Of a stretch of 64,000 bases of DNA, positions 34,701-42,600 are shown piece by piece. The first letter of the stretch is position 1. Each line of letters opens with the position of its first letter. The position numbers were made by a program, and so were the translations under genes. Origin of the DNA: Lentisphaerota bacterium (GTDB lineage: Bacteria > Verrucomicrobiota > Lentisphaeria > Oligosphaerales > JABHEG01); assembly GCA_018676675.1 (NCBI GenBank), contig JABHEG010000217.1, forward strand, positions 1 through 64,000. Reading direction: 5' to 3'. Under the pieces are notes generated by a model. It saw only the letters and a program-made list of their open reading frames with translations, did no database searches and had not been told where the DNA came from.

Positions 34701-35963
34701 ATGGCAGATTCTCAGGCGATTCCCGTTCCCGAACCCAGGATTGAGCGCTTTGAGCACATGGCGTTCGGCATGTTCATCCATTGGGGTGTCTACTCGCAGC
34801 TGGGACGTGGCGAGTGGGTGATGAATCGGGAGCAGATTCCCGCAGATGAGTATGCGAAGCTCCAAGATACGTTCACGGCAGCTGACTTTGATGGCCGAGC
34901 CATCGCGCGTGTAGCTAAGAATGCGGGTATGAAGTACATCACCCTCACGACGCGGCATCACGATGGGTTCAGCCTCTACGACACACGTGGACTCACGGAC
35001 TTCGATGCCCCTCATTCGCCGGCCGGCCGGGATCTGATTGCAGACTACGTCGAGGGCTGTCGGGCCGAGGGGATCGTGCCGTTCTTCTACCACACCACCC
35101 TCGATTGGCGCTGGCAGTCCCATACCTGTGATGACGCCACGTTCAACGACTACCTGGACTATCTGTACGCCTCCGTGGAAGTGCTCTGCACCCACTACGG
35201 CCCGATCGGCGGGCTGTGGTTCGACGGGGACTGGTCTCGGCGCACGGCGGACTGGAAGCACGATCGACTCTACGGCATGATTCGCAGGCTCCAGCCCGAA
35301 GCGATGATCATCAACAACACCGGCATCGGCAACGAAGGCAGCGTCAGCCATCCCGATGTGGACAGCGTCACCTTTGAGCAGTCCATGCCCAAAGCTCTGG
35401 ATCGCCGTGGGCATCCCAAGTACATCGCCGGCGAAATGTGCCAGACCATGAACTCACATTGGGGCATCGGCGCTGGCGATTTCTCGTTCAAGTCGCCTGC
35501 AAATGTCATCGAGAACCTGGCCGGCTGCCGGAAGGTTGGGGCTAACTATCTGCTCAACGTCGGGCCTACGGCAGAGGGAGCGATCCCGGAGTACGAGGCT
35601 GCGACACTCGCTGTTGCCGGACGCTGGGCTCAGCAGCATGCCGGCCCTGTCTATGACGGCAAGCCCACCGGTATCAACTGTCAGGGGCGCGACTTTGTGT
35701 TGGAAGTAGACGGCAAGCTCTACTGGTTTGTGCATGATCTGCGCATCGCGGGGCACGGTCAGGTGACCGTCAGCGTCGGGGGAGCCGGGCCGCGCGTCGC
35801 CACCGGGCTGAGTCAGCCTGTCGCGTCTGTCCGCTGGATGGACAACGGCGAGGACCTCCAGTTTGCCCAGAACGCTGATGCGGGGATCACAACGGTCGAT
35901 TTCACCGGATACCCCTACGGAACGAACTTGGTTGTTCGGGTCGCGGAAATCGAGACGGTGTAA
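34701..35963 (+). CDS. GH29 alpha-L-fucosidase
   Basis: 420 residues of glycoside hydrolase family 29. The catalytic core is visible: FGMFIHWGVYS (23-32 region), YITLTTRHHDGFSLYD, PFFYHTTLDW, and the nucleophile motif GLWFDGDW with D175. Enzymes of this retaining family remove alpha-L-fucose from glycans. The general acid is not conserved in sequence and cannot be pinned. The C-terminal ~70 residues form a small beta domain. No signal peptide is seen, implying a cytoplasmic enzyme. ATG 34701 has AGAGGA upstream. The next gene starts 57 bases later. Confidence 0.94.
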   Translation: MADSQAIPVPEPRIERFEHMAFGMFIHWGVYSQLGRGEWVMNREQIPADEYAKLQDTFTAADFDGRAIARVAKNAGMKYITLTTRHHDGFSLYDTRGLTDFDAPHSPAGRDLIADYVEGCRAEGIVPFFYHTTLDWRWQSHTCDDATFNDYLDYLYASVEVLCTHYGPIGGLWFDGDWSRRTADWKHDRLYGMIRRLQPEAMIINNTGIGNEGSVSHPDVDSVTFEQSMPKALDRRGHPKYIAGEMCQTMNSHWGIGAGDFSFKSPANVIENLAGCRKVGANYLLNVGPTAEGAIPEYEAATLAVAGRWAQQHAGPVYDGKPTGINCQGRDFVLEVDGKLYWFVHDLRIAGHGQVTVSVGGAGPRVATGLSQPVASVRWMDNGEDLQFAQNADAGITTVDFTGYPYGTNLVVRVAEIETV

Positions 35964-36010
35964 ACAAGGCGGCGCTGTTCGCGTCTTTGCCGACGTGCTG
36001 GAGATAGGTT

Positions 36011-36020
36011 ATCCTAGGAT
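36011..36020. promoter_or_regulatory. 10-bp perfect palindrome abutting a start codon
   Basis: ATCCTAGGAT ends at the base before the ATG of the nucleotidyltransferase gene. Its position could allow autoregulation or reflect a leaderless promoter element (TAGGAT). No good Shine-Dalgarno is seen for that gene, which fits a leaderless or unusual initiation. A chance palindrome remains possible. Confidence 0.35.
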
Positions 36021-36503
36021 ATGCTCAGGCTACTTTCCGAACTACTGACCATCACGGATACACTGGGTGAAGTGGACATCCCCTATGCCCTTTGTGGCGG
36101 GATGGCCCTTGCTGCTCACGGCCATCCGCGCTTCACGAGAGATATCGACTTGCTCGTGGAAGAGAGTGCGGTTGATCACGTGAAGCATCTAGCGGGGGAA
36201 TTGGGATACACTCTCACGGCTCAGCCGATGACCTTCGGCGTGCAGGCGGGTGTCCCGCGCACTGTCCATCGTGTCTCCAAGATCCTTGATGGCGGGGAGT
36301 TGCTGACGCTCGACCTGCTTGTTGTCAGCCCAGAGCTTGAGGAGGCGTGGCGCTCCAAAGCGGCGTATGAGATCGATGGACACACTGTCTACGTTGTTTC
36401 CCGCGGCGGACTCGTGTCCATGAAACGGCTGGCTGGTCGTGACCAGGATGGTGTGGACATTCGGACGCTCCTTGGCGATGGCACGGGGGAACTCGATGAT
36501 TGA
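36021..36503 (+). CDS. Nucleotidyltransferase-fold protein (AbiEii/MNT-like)
   Basis: 160 residues with a minimal nucleotidyltransferase domain: CGGMALAAHGHPRFTRDIDLLV holds the G-G-x-A start and the D-x-D metal pair, and TLDLLVV supplies the third acidic residue. Stand-alone proteins of this kind occur in toxin-antitoxin-like pairs that modify RNA or a partner. It overlaps by eight bases with a 61-residue gene, which itself overlaps the DUF4838 gene, so all three are probably cotranslated. No canonical ribosome site precedes ATG 36021. Activity and target are unknown. Confidence 0.78.
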   Translation: MLRLLSELLTITDTLGEVDIPYALCGGMALAAHGHPRFTRDIDLLVEESAVDHVKHLAGELGYTLTAQPMTFGVQAGVPRTVHRVSKILDGGELLTLDLLVVSPELEEAWRSKAAYEIDGHTVYVVSRGGLVSMKRLAGRDQDGVDIRTLLGDGTGELDD

Positions 36504-36681
36504 GCAAGGTACAGTCGACATGTCGAGTACTGCGGTGACCCGCCGGTTGCACGAGGTGGCTGAGCTCTGGGAACTCGGGATGAAACTCGTGAAAGCTCGG
36601 CGTGTCGAGAGTGCCCCCAATCAGGAACGAATGGCCGCGAAGGTGAGACGCGTCGACGAGTGCATGCAGGAGGACGTTTGA
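36496..36681 (+). CDS. Small 61-residue partner protein of the nucleotidyltransferase
   Basis: A short mostly helical protein (VTRRLHEVAELWELGMKLVKARR is the main helix) starting at ATG 36496 inside the end of the nucleotidyltransferase gene. Its stop TGA at 36679-36681 shares a base with the ATG of the DUF4838 gene. The tight overlaps on both sides argue that it is real. Small helical proteins next to nucleotidyltransferases are often antidotes or adaptor partners. No family is recognised with certainty. Confidence 0.6.
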   Translation: MIEQGTVDMSSTAVTRRLHEVAELWELGMKLVKARRVESAPNQERMAAKVRRVDECMQEDV

Positions 36682-39287
36682 TGAAGCGCATTGCAGTCCT
36701 GTCTCTGGTTCTCATTTCCGGCGCTGTTCACGCGGCGCCGTTCTGTGTATGGGACGGTAGAAACGCGGCGACGATAGTCTACGCCAACGATGCTCGAGAC
36801 GAGGCGGTGACAGCCTACAAGGACCTGGCTCGCTGCCTGGGTTCGGCCACGGGTGCGGAGTTCGCAGTTGTCTCTGAGGACAGGCTCGATTCCGCGGCAG
36901 ACCTGCAACGCATCTATGTCGGCCAATGCGCGGCCCTGTCGGAAGCCGACCGTGCGGAGCTCGCAACGCTGGATCGCGATGCCTATCTCGTGAACATCAC
37001 AGAGGACGGCACTGCCTTTCTGGTTGGACCGCGCCCGTGGTCTACTTACTGGGCCGTCTGCCAGTTCCTGGAAGACTACGCCAACGTGCGCTGGCTGATT
37101 CCCGGGCCGCTTGGAGAGGATATCCCCAGGCACAGCCATATCTTCGCGCAACCGTACCGACGCGTCTTCTCACCCGCTTTGCTCTCGCGCCTTTGGAGCG
37201 GCGCCCAGTACGGTGGCCCCTGGAGCTTGCGCCAGCGTATCCACGGGCGCTACCGCTTCCATCACAACCTGATCCGAGTGTTTGACGCCGACAAGTACTA
37301 CGACGATCACCCGGAGTGGTTCCCTTTGCGCAGGAACGGCAAGCGCTATCGTCCACAGGGCGGGGCGGACCACAGCTGGCAACCGTGCCTGGCCAGCGCC
37401 AGTTCGGTGAAACACGCGGCGGATACGGCGCGTGCAGCCTGGGCCAAGAACCCGGATCTGGAGTCGTTCTCGTACGGCTGCAATGATGGACAAGGCTGGT
37501 GTGAGTGTGACGGCTGCAAGGCAATGGACAAGCCAATCGAGCCCTGGGAGGGATTCGAGGGGACGTACTCCTACCGCTACTACACCTGGCTGAATCGCGT
37601 CGCGGTTGAGCTTGAGAAGACCCACCCGAACAACCTGATCGGCTGTCTGGCCTATTCCAGCTACATCCTTCCGCCCGAGAAGGAAGGGCTGCACCGCAAC
37701 GTGATTCCCTACTTCACCAGCAACCGGGCCGACTATTTCGAGCCCGAGTTCCGAGGTCAGGATCAGAAATTGCTTGAGTGGTGGGGGCGCGTCGCGAAGC
37801 AGATGGGGATTTACGACTACGCCTACGGCATGGGCTTTGCCGTTCCCCGGATCTACAACCACCTCTTTCAGGGAGCGATCCAGCATGCGGTGGCCAACGG
37901 CGTCAAGGGATTCTACGCGGAGGTCTATCCCAATTGGGGGCTGGATGGTCCCAAGCTGTACGTGATGAGTCGCGTGCTTTGGGATCCGACTATTGACATA
38001 GATGCCGTCTCTGAGAACTGGAACCGACGCATGTTCCGCGAAGCCTGGCAACCGATGAGCGCGTATTTCGCTCGGTGCGAGAAGGCGTGGCGTGAGCAGA
38101 AGACCGGGCGCGGCCACTGGGCCTACCGGTTGGCCGCGGATCCGAAGCAGTTCGACGTCTTCCCCCCGAGCGTTCTGAAGGAGTGCACCGGATACCTCGA
38201 CCAGGCGGCCAAGGGGGCACGCACCGATATCGTCCGGGACCGCATCCACTTTTTCCGGAAGACGTGGGAGGTCACCGTGCTGCTGGCCGGCAACTACTGG
38301 GCTGGGCAGGAAGTACAAGAGTTGATCGAGGACGATGCCTCTCTAAAAGAGATTGCTGGTGCGCTTCGACGTATGGCGGACAAGGTGGCTACGATCGATG
38401 TGGATGGTTACATCAAAGAGCGCGTCGGCAAAGACCCCATGGCCTATTTCCCGCCGAAGCCGAGCTGGATCGGCCCGCTGAAAGCCGGTTCGTCGGCAAA
38501 CGCGATGCGGGTGAGTGCATCACGGCTTTCGGAACGCGTGGTGAAAGAAGCCCTCGGTAAAGGTGATGTGTCAGCGGAGGGGTTGCGGCGGGTCATCGGA
38601 GAACGCCTGGATACGGCCTTCGGCATGGAAGGGAGTGACACCTACCTCGAATACGTCCAGCGGTTGCGGAAGATGGCCCAAAAGGTGGCCAAAGCTGTCC
38701 GTACGTCCACAGCGCCGGTGATCGATGGCGTGTTGTCGGATGCCGTTTGGAAGGACGCCGATGTGTTGACCGACTTCATCCGCTGGGGGCAGACCACACC
38801 GTCAGCCTACCCGACCAGGGCGAAACTCGCCCACGATGGGACGAACCTCTACGTTGCGCTGGAGTGTTTCCAGGATACGTCAGCGCTGCACTGTGATGCG
38901 GCGGATCGCGATGGCAGTACCTGGAAAGACGACTCGATCGAGATGTTCATCAACCCCGGGTTGGAGGAGTTCCCGTACATCCAGTTCATCATCAACGCGA
39001 AGGGGGCCTTCTTCGACCTTTGGGGGAAGGCCGATGATGAAAGCTACCAAGAGCGCGTGAGCGTCAACTTCGATTGCCGATGGGCGGCGAAGGTCGCGCC
39101 TGATCGCTGGACCGCCGAAATGGTCGTTCCGCTTGCTGATTTTGGCTGCAAACCCGCCAGAAACTCACTGCTTCGCTTCAACTTCGCCCGGAATGTGCAG
39201 GGGAAGGAGGCGGAAATTTCCGCCTGGTTCCTGAGCGTCAAAGCTCACGCAGATCCCCGCAGCCGCGGCTGGGTCGTGTTTGAGTAG
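36681..39287 (+). CDS. Secreted DUF4838 protein with C-terminal CBM9-like domain
   Basis: About 868 residues from ATG 36681, which has a strong AGGAGG. A signal peptide (MKRIAVLSLVLISGAVHA) is followed by an N-terminal domain like the GH67 N-terminal region (ATIVYANDARDEAVTAYKDL), then a large DUF4838 barrel-like domain (~130-560, with YGCNDGQGWCECDGC and YAYGMGFAVPRIYNHLF). Residues ~670-865 form a CBM9-like sandwich (PVIDGVLSDAVWKDADVL, DSIEMFINPG). DUF4838 proteins are related in architecture to alpha-glucuronidases and are found in polysaccharide-degrading bacteria; catalysis is not proven. The frame is open to 36660 but the overlap and ribosome site fix the start. Confidence 0.88.
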   Translation: MKRIAVLSLVLISGAVHAAPFCVWDGRNAATIVYANDARDEAVTAYKDLARCLGSATGAEFAVVSEDRLDSAADLQRIYVGQCAALSEADRAELATLDRDAYLVNITEDGTAFLVGPRPWSTYWAVCQFLEDYANVRWLIPGPLGEDIPRHSHIFAQPYRRVFSPALLSRLWSGAQYGGPWSLRQRIHGRYRFHHNLIRVFDADKYYDDHPEWFPLRRNGKRYRPQGGADHSWQPCLASASSVKHAADTARAAWAKNPDLESFSYGCNDGQGWCECDGCKAMDKPIEPWEGFEGTYSYRYYTWLNRVAVELEKTHPNNLIGCLAYSSYILPPEKEGLHRNVIPYFTSNRADYFEPEFRGQDQKLLEWWGRVAKQMGIYDYAYGMGFAVPRIYNHLFQGAIQHAVANGVKGFYAEVYPNWGLDGPKLYVMSRVLWDPTIDIDAVSENWNRRMFREAWQPMSAYFARCEKAWREQKTGRGHWAYRLAADPKQFDVFPPSVLKECTGYLDQAAKGARTDIVRDRIHFFRKTWEVTVLLAGNYWAGQEVQELIEDDASLKEIAGALRRMADKVATIDVDGYIKERVGKDPMAYFPPKPSWIGPLKAGSSANAMRVSASRLSERVVKEALGKGDVSAEGLRRVIGERLDTAFGMEGSDTYLEYVQRLRKMAQKVAKAVRTSTAPVIDGVLSDAVWKDADVLTDFIRWGQTTPSAYPTRAKLAHDGTNLYVALECFQDTSALHCDAADRDGSTWKDDSIEMFINPGLEEFPYIQFIINAKGAFFDLWGKADDESYQERVSVNFDCRWAAKVAPDRWTAEMVVPLADFGCKPARNSLLRFNFARNVQGKEAEISAWFLSVKAHADPRSRGWVVFE

Positions 39288-39314
39288 GTGCCGCTAAGCT
39301 GAGTCAGTGATGAA

Positions 39315-39333
39315 CCGGGGCGGCCTGCCCCGG
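39315..39333. terminator. GC-rich hairpin between convergent genes
   Basis: CCGGGGC and GCCCCGG (7-bp arms) flank a 5-base loop. The hairpin lies 28 bases after the DUF4838 stop and 22 bases beyond the vapC stop, where termination of both is expected. No T-tract is present. Confidence 0.45.
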
Positions 39334-39354
39334 ACCCCCACGCCCTGGGCTCGC

Positions 39355-39813
39355 TTACGCCACTGTCCAGTTGACACACCTCAAGCCGGCGACACGCTGG
39401 AACTCCTTGATGTTGTTGGTCACGACCGTTGCGCCGACGGAACGGACGTGGGCCGCGATCATGAGGTCCATGGCTCCGATCCGGTTGCCTGACGCTCTCA
39501 ACGCTGCGCGGATTTCACCATAGTGACGCGGCGCGTTAACGGCATCATACTCCAGAAGCTCGAATGGACTCAGGATTTTCGAGACAGCACGTCGCTCGCG
39601 AATGGGGTGTGTCGCGACGGCGGCTCCGAACTCAAGCTCGGAAACAGTCACTGCGGACACGCACACCCGCACACCCTCGCTCATATGCTCACGGACCCTC
39701 GCGAGCACGTTCCTCCCCAACTCCCATTGGCGCTCACCCGGGCTTCCTGCCTTCAACGCCCGGATCATGAAGATGAGTGTGTCGGTGTCGAGCAGGTAGA
39801 GGGAGTCGGCCAT
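39355..39813 (-). CDS. vapC: VapC-type PIN-domain ribonuclease toxin
   Basis: 152 residues of the PIN domain family. The acidic site residues are visible: D9 and D11 in LLDTDTL, Glu in TVSELEFGAA, and Asp in AMDLMIAAHV near the C-terminus with a final VTNN motif. VapC toxins cleave specific RNAs. It starts two bases after the vapB stop, so it is coupled to its antitoxin. The pair lies between a DUF4838 gene and a sugar oxidoreductase, with no mobile element seen. Confidence 0.92.
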   Translation of the reverse strand: MADSLYLLDTDTLIFMIRALKAGSPGERQWELGRNVLARVREHMSEGVRVCVSAVTVSELEFGAAVATHPIRERRAVSKILSPFELLEYDAVNAPRHYGEIRAALRASGNRIGAMDLMIAAHVRSVGATVVTNNIKEFQRVAGLRCVNWTVA

Positions 39814-39815
39814 GC

Positions 39816-40037
39816 TCAGAACGTCCTCGTCTCAAGCGGGGGCTGAATGCGCGTGGACATGAAATCGTCGGACAGTTCCTCGATGCCCTCATTGAACAGC
39901 TCCCACGGACCCTTCTCCGTGAGAAGTAACCCGTCCGGCGTTGCCTGGACGTTGACTTCGCTAGTGCTGAAACGGAATTTCTTCGGCAGGCGCACAGCCT
40001 GACTCCGACCTGTTGTGAAGACTTTCGCAGTGACCAT
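39816..40037 (-). CDS. vapB: VapB-type antitoxin (AbrB/SpoVT fold)
   Basis: About 73 residues. The N-terminus MVTAKVFTTGRSQAVRLPKKF is the swapped-hairpin DNA-binding domain of VapB/AbrB antitoxins (the G-x-S-x-A-V-R-L-P-K pattern). The C-terminal tail (EGIEELSDDFMSTR) would bind the toxin. ATG 40037 has AGAGG eight bases upstream; an ATG six bases earlier is too close to that site. The frame is open to 40124. Autoregulation of the pair by VapB binding just upstream is expected. Confidence 0.9.
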   Translation of the reverse strand: MVTAKVFTTGRSQAVRLPKKFRFSTSEVNVQATPDGLLLTEKGPWELFNEGIEELSDDFMSTRIQPPLETRTF

Positions 40038-40154
40038 GGCCATGCCTCTTTGGGTGGATCGTGGCGCAGTTTGAAGCGCGTGATATCTATCACAGAATAT
40101 ATACCGCGGGAATCTGAACGGCAAGGCAAGGAACGACGTCCGGGCAGTTGTCCC

Positions 40155-41186
40155 TTACCGCAACTTCGGGATCTGCAGTTCTTTGCCTGCCTTGGCTGCC
40201 TCGACCGCGATCAAGGTGGCGAGGGTGGAAGCGGCCCCGTCTTTGATGTCGGTTCGTGGAGGAGAGTCGGTGAGGATGGCCTCAAGCCAGTCATCGACCT
40301 CTGTGTCGTAGGGGTGTCCAGCCTGCCGGTCGGCCTGGACCGGGGTGAATTCGGGATGCACCTCCTCGGTGTCCCCGGAGATGGCGATCTGGTCTCGTTC
40401 GACCGTGCCGGCTGTGCCGTAGACCCGCAGGTTGTAGTAGGGGGCCATTGAGCACCGCGGGCCGTAAAGGGCAGCGACTTTGGCAATCGTGCCGTCTTCG
40501 AAGCGGAAAAGCGACACCATGCAGTCGTCGTTCGCCATTTCCGGGAATGCGACATGGTTCGCGTAGGACCACACACTCGTCACTTCCTTGCCCTTGATCC
40601 AGCGCATGATGTCCAGAGGGTGGCTGCCTCCTCCAACCATGGGGAGCTCATGCTCAAGGTACCAGTTGTGGCCGGTGACGGGGTCCGTCTTGTTCTTCTG
40701 ATACAGGAGATTGTGGACGTAGTCGGCTTCCATGTAGAAGATGTTCCCGAGGTGTCCCTCTGCGGCTGCCTTATGGATTGCCTCGTAGACGGGATTGAAG
40801 CGCAGGATGTAGCCGACCTGGATCTTCAGTGATCGGTCCGCCGCATCAGCCGCAGCCACCATCCTGAGTACATCGTCAGAGGTATTCGCCAGAGGCTTCT
40901 CGACGAGGACATGCTTGCCGGCGGCCAGTGCCTTCAGGAAGGGATCAACATGCTGGCTGTCGCCTGTGTTGATGCTGATCGCTTCCACCTCGGGGTCCGC
41001 GAAGATCGCGTCTCCGGAGTAGAGTTTGGTGACTCCGAGTTCCTCACCCGCTTTCTGAACCAGATCCGGGTTGCGGTCGCACAGCGCGACCAGCTCGGAT
41101 TTCCCCGATTTCAGATGGCAACGCGCATGGGCCAGCCCGTTGTGCCCCAAACCCACGATTCCAACCTTCACTCTGCGCTGGACCAT
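40155..41186 (-). CDS. Gfo/Idh/MocA family oxidoreductase
   Basis: 343 residues. The cofactor loop is VGIVGLGHNGLAHAR, the signature lysine motif is VLVEKPLANTSDD (EKP), and the family's catalytic region reads GGGSHPLDIMRW with a conserved His and Asp. The likely chemistry is NAD(P)-dependent redox on a sugar or cyclitol. ATG 41186 has AGGGAG upstream. It follows the amidohydrolase in the same direction, but a strong hairpin in the 246-base gap probably separates the transcripts. The substrate is unknown. Confidence 0.92.
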   Translation of the reverse strand: MVQRRVKVGIVGLGHNGLAHARCHLKSGKSELVALCDRNPDLVQKAGEELGVTKLYSGDAIFADPEVEAISINTGDSQHVDPFLKALAAGKHVLVEKPLANTSDDVLRMVAAADAADRSLKIQVGYILRFNPVYEAIHKAAAEGHLGNIFYMEADYVHNLLYQKNKTDPVTGHNWYLEHELPMVGGGSHPLDIMRWIKGKEVTSVWSYANHVAFPEMANDDCMVSLFRFEDGTIAKVAALYGPRCSMAPYYNLRVYGTAGTVERDQIAISGDTEEVHPEFTPVQADRQAGHPYDTEVDDWLEAILTDSPPRTDIKDGAASTLATLIAVEAAKAGKELQIPKLR

Positions 41187-41308
41187 CTTACCCGTCTCCC
41201 TCGCTCTACCATGCCCAACTCACGAATCGACAGCGCACAGAGCGATGGCAGACAACAAGCCACCTGCTCTCGCCTGCGACGTCGACTGACGCGCGAGCGG
41301 AGGCCACC

Positions 41309-41356
41309 GGGATCGAGAACGGCAGGCGGGTCTCGTCGTCTGCCGTTCTCGATCCC
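41309..41356. terminator. 17-bp perfect stem-loop after the amidohydrolase gene
   Basis: GGGATCGAGAACGGCAG (41309-41325) pairs perfectly with CTGCCGTTCTCGATCCC (41340-41356) across a 14-base loop. It is the longest perfect hairpin I found in the window. It lies 77 bases past the amidohydrolase stop at 41433. No U-tract follows on the leftward strand, so it could be a Rho-independent-like stop, an mRNA stabiliser or a remnant. The G-rich stretch 41363-41425 next to it may form further structure. Confidence 0.6.
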
Positions 41357-41432
41357 CATCACCTGGGGGGCTGGGGGAGCCGCTGGTCCCCCGGCTGGGG
41401 TGTGGGGCAAGCAGCCCCAGCGGGATGTCTGC

Positions 41433-42212
41433 TCAGGCCGTGGCAGTCAGGCGGCGGAAGTTACCTGCCAGGACGAGTTCGAGTTCGGTGTCATTGAGGT
41501 GTTCGAACATGACGCCCTGGAGCAGCATTCCCGGGCTGCAGATGGGAAAATCCGAGCCGAACAGAAAGCGTTCGGGGCCAACTCTGTCTATGCCGTGTCG
41601 GAGGGCGCCCCAGCGGAAGACGCCGCTGCCGGAGAGATCCAGGTATGCATTGGCGTGTTGTTCGAGGAACTCGAAACGTTCGATGAGGGTTGCTTTGCCG
41701 GACGTCGGGTGAGCGAGCACGAGGTTCAGTTTGGGGAAGTTCCGGCAAATGAGGCCGAGTTCGTCGAGTTTGTAGGGGTGTACGTTGACGGGCAGTCCCA
41801 ACTCCTGGGCCAGGGCATAGATCTGCTGTGAACCGGCATCCGCGTAGGACTCGAAGCCGTGGATGTAGCCCACCAGCTCCCCGATCCATCGGGCTCCGTT
41901 ATCCTTAACCAAGCGCTCGATTTCCTGGCATGACTCGTCGGCGAAGTCTGCATGGACCTGGATGCCGGGCAGGAAAAAGTCGGGGAAACGGCGCTGCATT
42001 TCCACAGCTTCATCATTCATGGACCGGACTTCAGCAAAGGTCTGGACCCGGTTCAGGTATACGACCGACCCGCAGCATTGAGTGATGCCTGCCCGTCGCA
42101 TCTCAGCGACGAATTCTGCCGGCGTATCCACTCCCGGGAACCAGCTGGTGTTGGCCGCGGAACTGATGAAGGGGTGGATGTGGCAGTCGACGATATCGAG
42201 TCCGAGCGGCAT
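41433..42212 (-). CDS. Amidohydrolase-family (TIM-barrel) metal-dependent hydrolase
   Basis: About 259 residues of the amidohydrolase-2 type. The metal motif is VDCHIHPFIS near the N-terminus, LAHPTSG supplies a mid-barrel His and LFGSDFPIC is the conserved late Asp motif. Relatives hydrolyse lactones or amides or decarboxylate; sugar lactonases are among them, which would suit the oxidoreductases nearby. ATG 42212 has AAAGGAG upstream, while the open frame reaches 42248. Specificity is not determined. Confidence 0.85.
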   Translation of the reverse strand: MPLGLDIVDCHIHPFISSAANTSWFPGVDTPAEFVAEMRRAGITQCCGSVVYLNRVQTFAEVRSMNDEAVEMQRRFPDFFLPGIQVHADFADESCQEIERLVKDNGARWIGELVGYIHGFESYADAGSQQIYALAQELGLPVNVHPYKLDELGLICRNFPKLNLVLAHPTSGKATLIERFEFLEQHANAYLDLSGSGVFRWGALRHGIDRVGPERFLFGSDFPICSPGMLLQGVMFEHLNDTELELVLAGNFRRLTATA

Positions 42213-42407
42213 GGTAGACTCCTTTGCTGTGGCGGTGCGGGGGTGCATCCGGTGATGGCAACCGCGGTTACTGTAGTCTCGCTATGGGGAGAGTTCAGGG
42301 GGCGGGCACAGGGGAAGCACAGGCAGGACGCCGGATGCTCTTTCCGTTGGGGCCGTTTCAAGAGTGGACGGAGGCATCCCTGCCTCCGATTCTGTGTTGG
42401 ACGAGTT

Positions 42408-42466
42408 CCGGGCAAGGCTTGCCCTGCTCAATAGCAGGGATGCCCGGGGCCACCTTGGAGAGATGG
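42408..42466 (+). repeat. Cruciform-forming dispersed repeat, copy 1
   Basis: The unit (CCGGGCAAGGCTTGCCCTGC and on) recurs at 54550-54608 in the same orientation with a few changes. It has internal inverted arms (CCGGGCA with TGCCCGG). A separate small hairpin, CGGAGGC with GCCTCCG (42369-42388), lies just before it. Apart from these, the 388-base gap 42213-42600 shows no gene and must also contain the promoters of the divergent genes. Confidence 0.8.
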
Positions 42467-42600
42467 TGGTAGGAAGGCCGCCAGTGCTCTGCACGGCCTC
42501 CGCCCAATAAGCGGCGTTCGCGGCTTGACCTGTCCTCGAGGGGAGGCACGTTTCTTCTTGCATGTCTTGCGCTGTTGTCCGTTGTTCAGGAGAGGCCTTC

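Noticed and set aside
37170-38318. 382-residue minus-strand open frame
   Set aside because: It is fully inside the DUF4838 gene on the other strand and shows no motif or ribosome site.
39355-40037. Genomic island or phage insertion around vapBC
   Set aside because: No integrase, att site, tRNA or shift in codon style is visible; the pair is flanked by ordinary metabolic genes.
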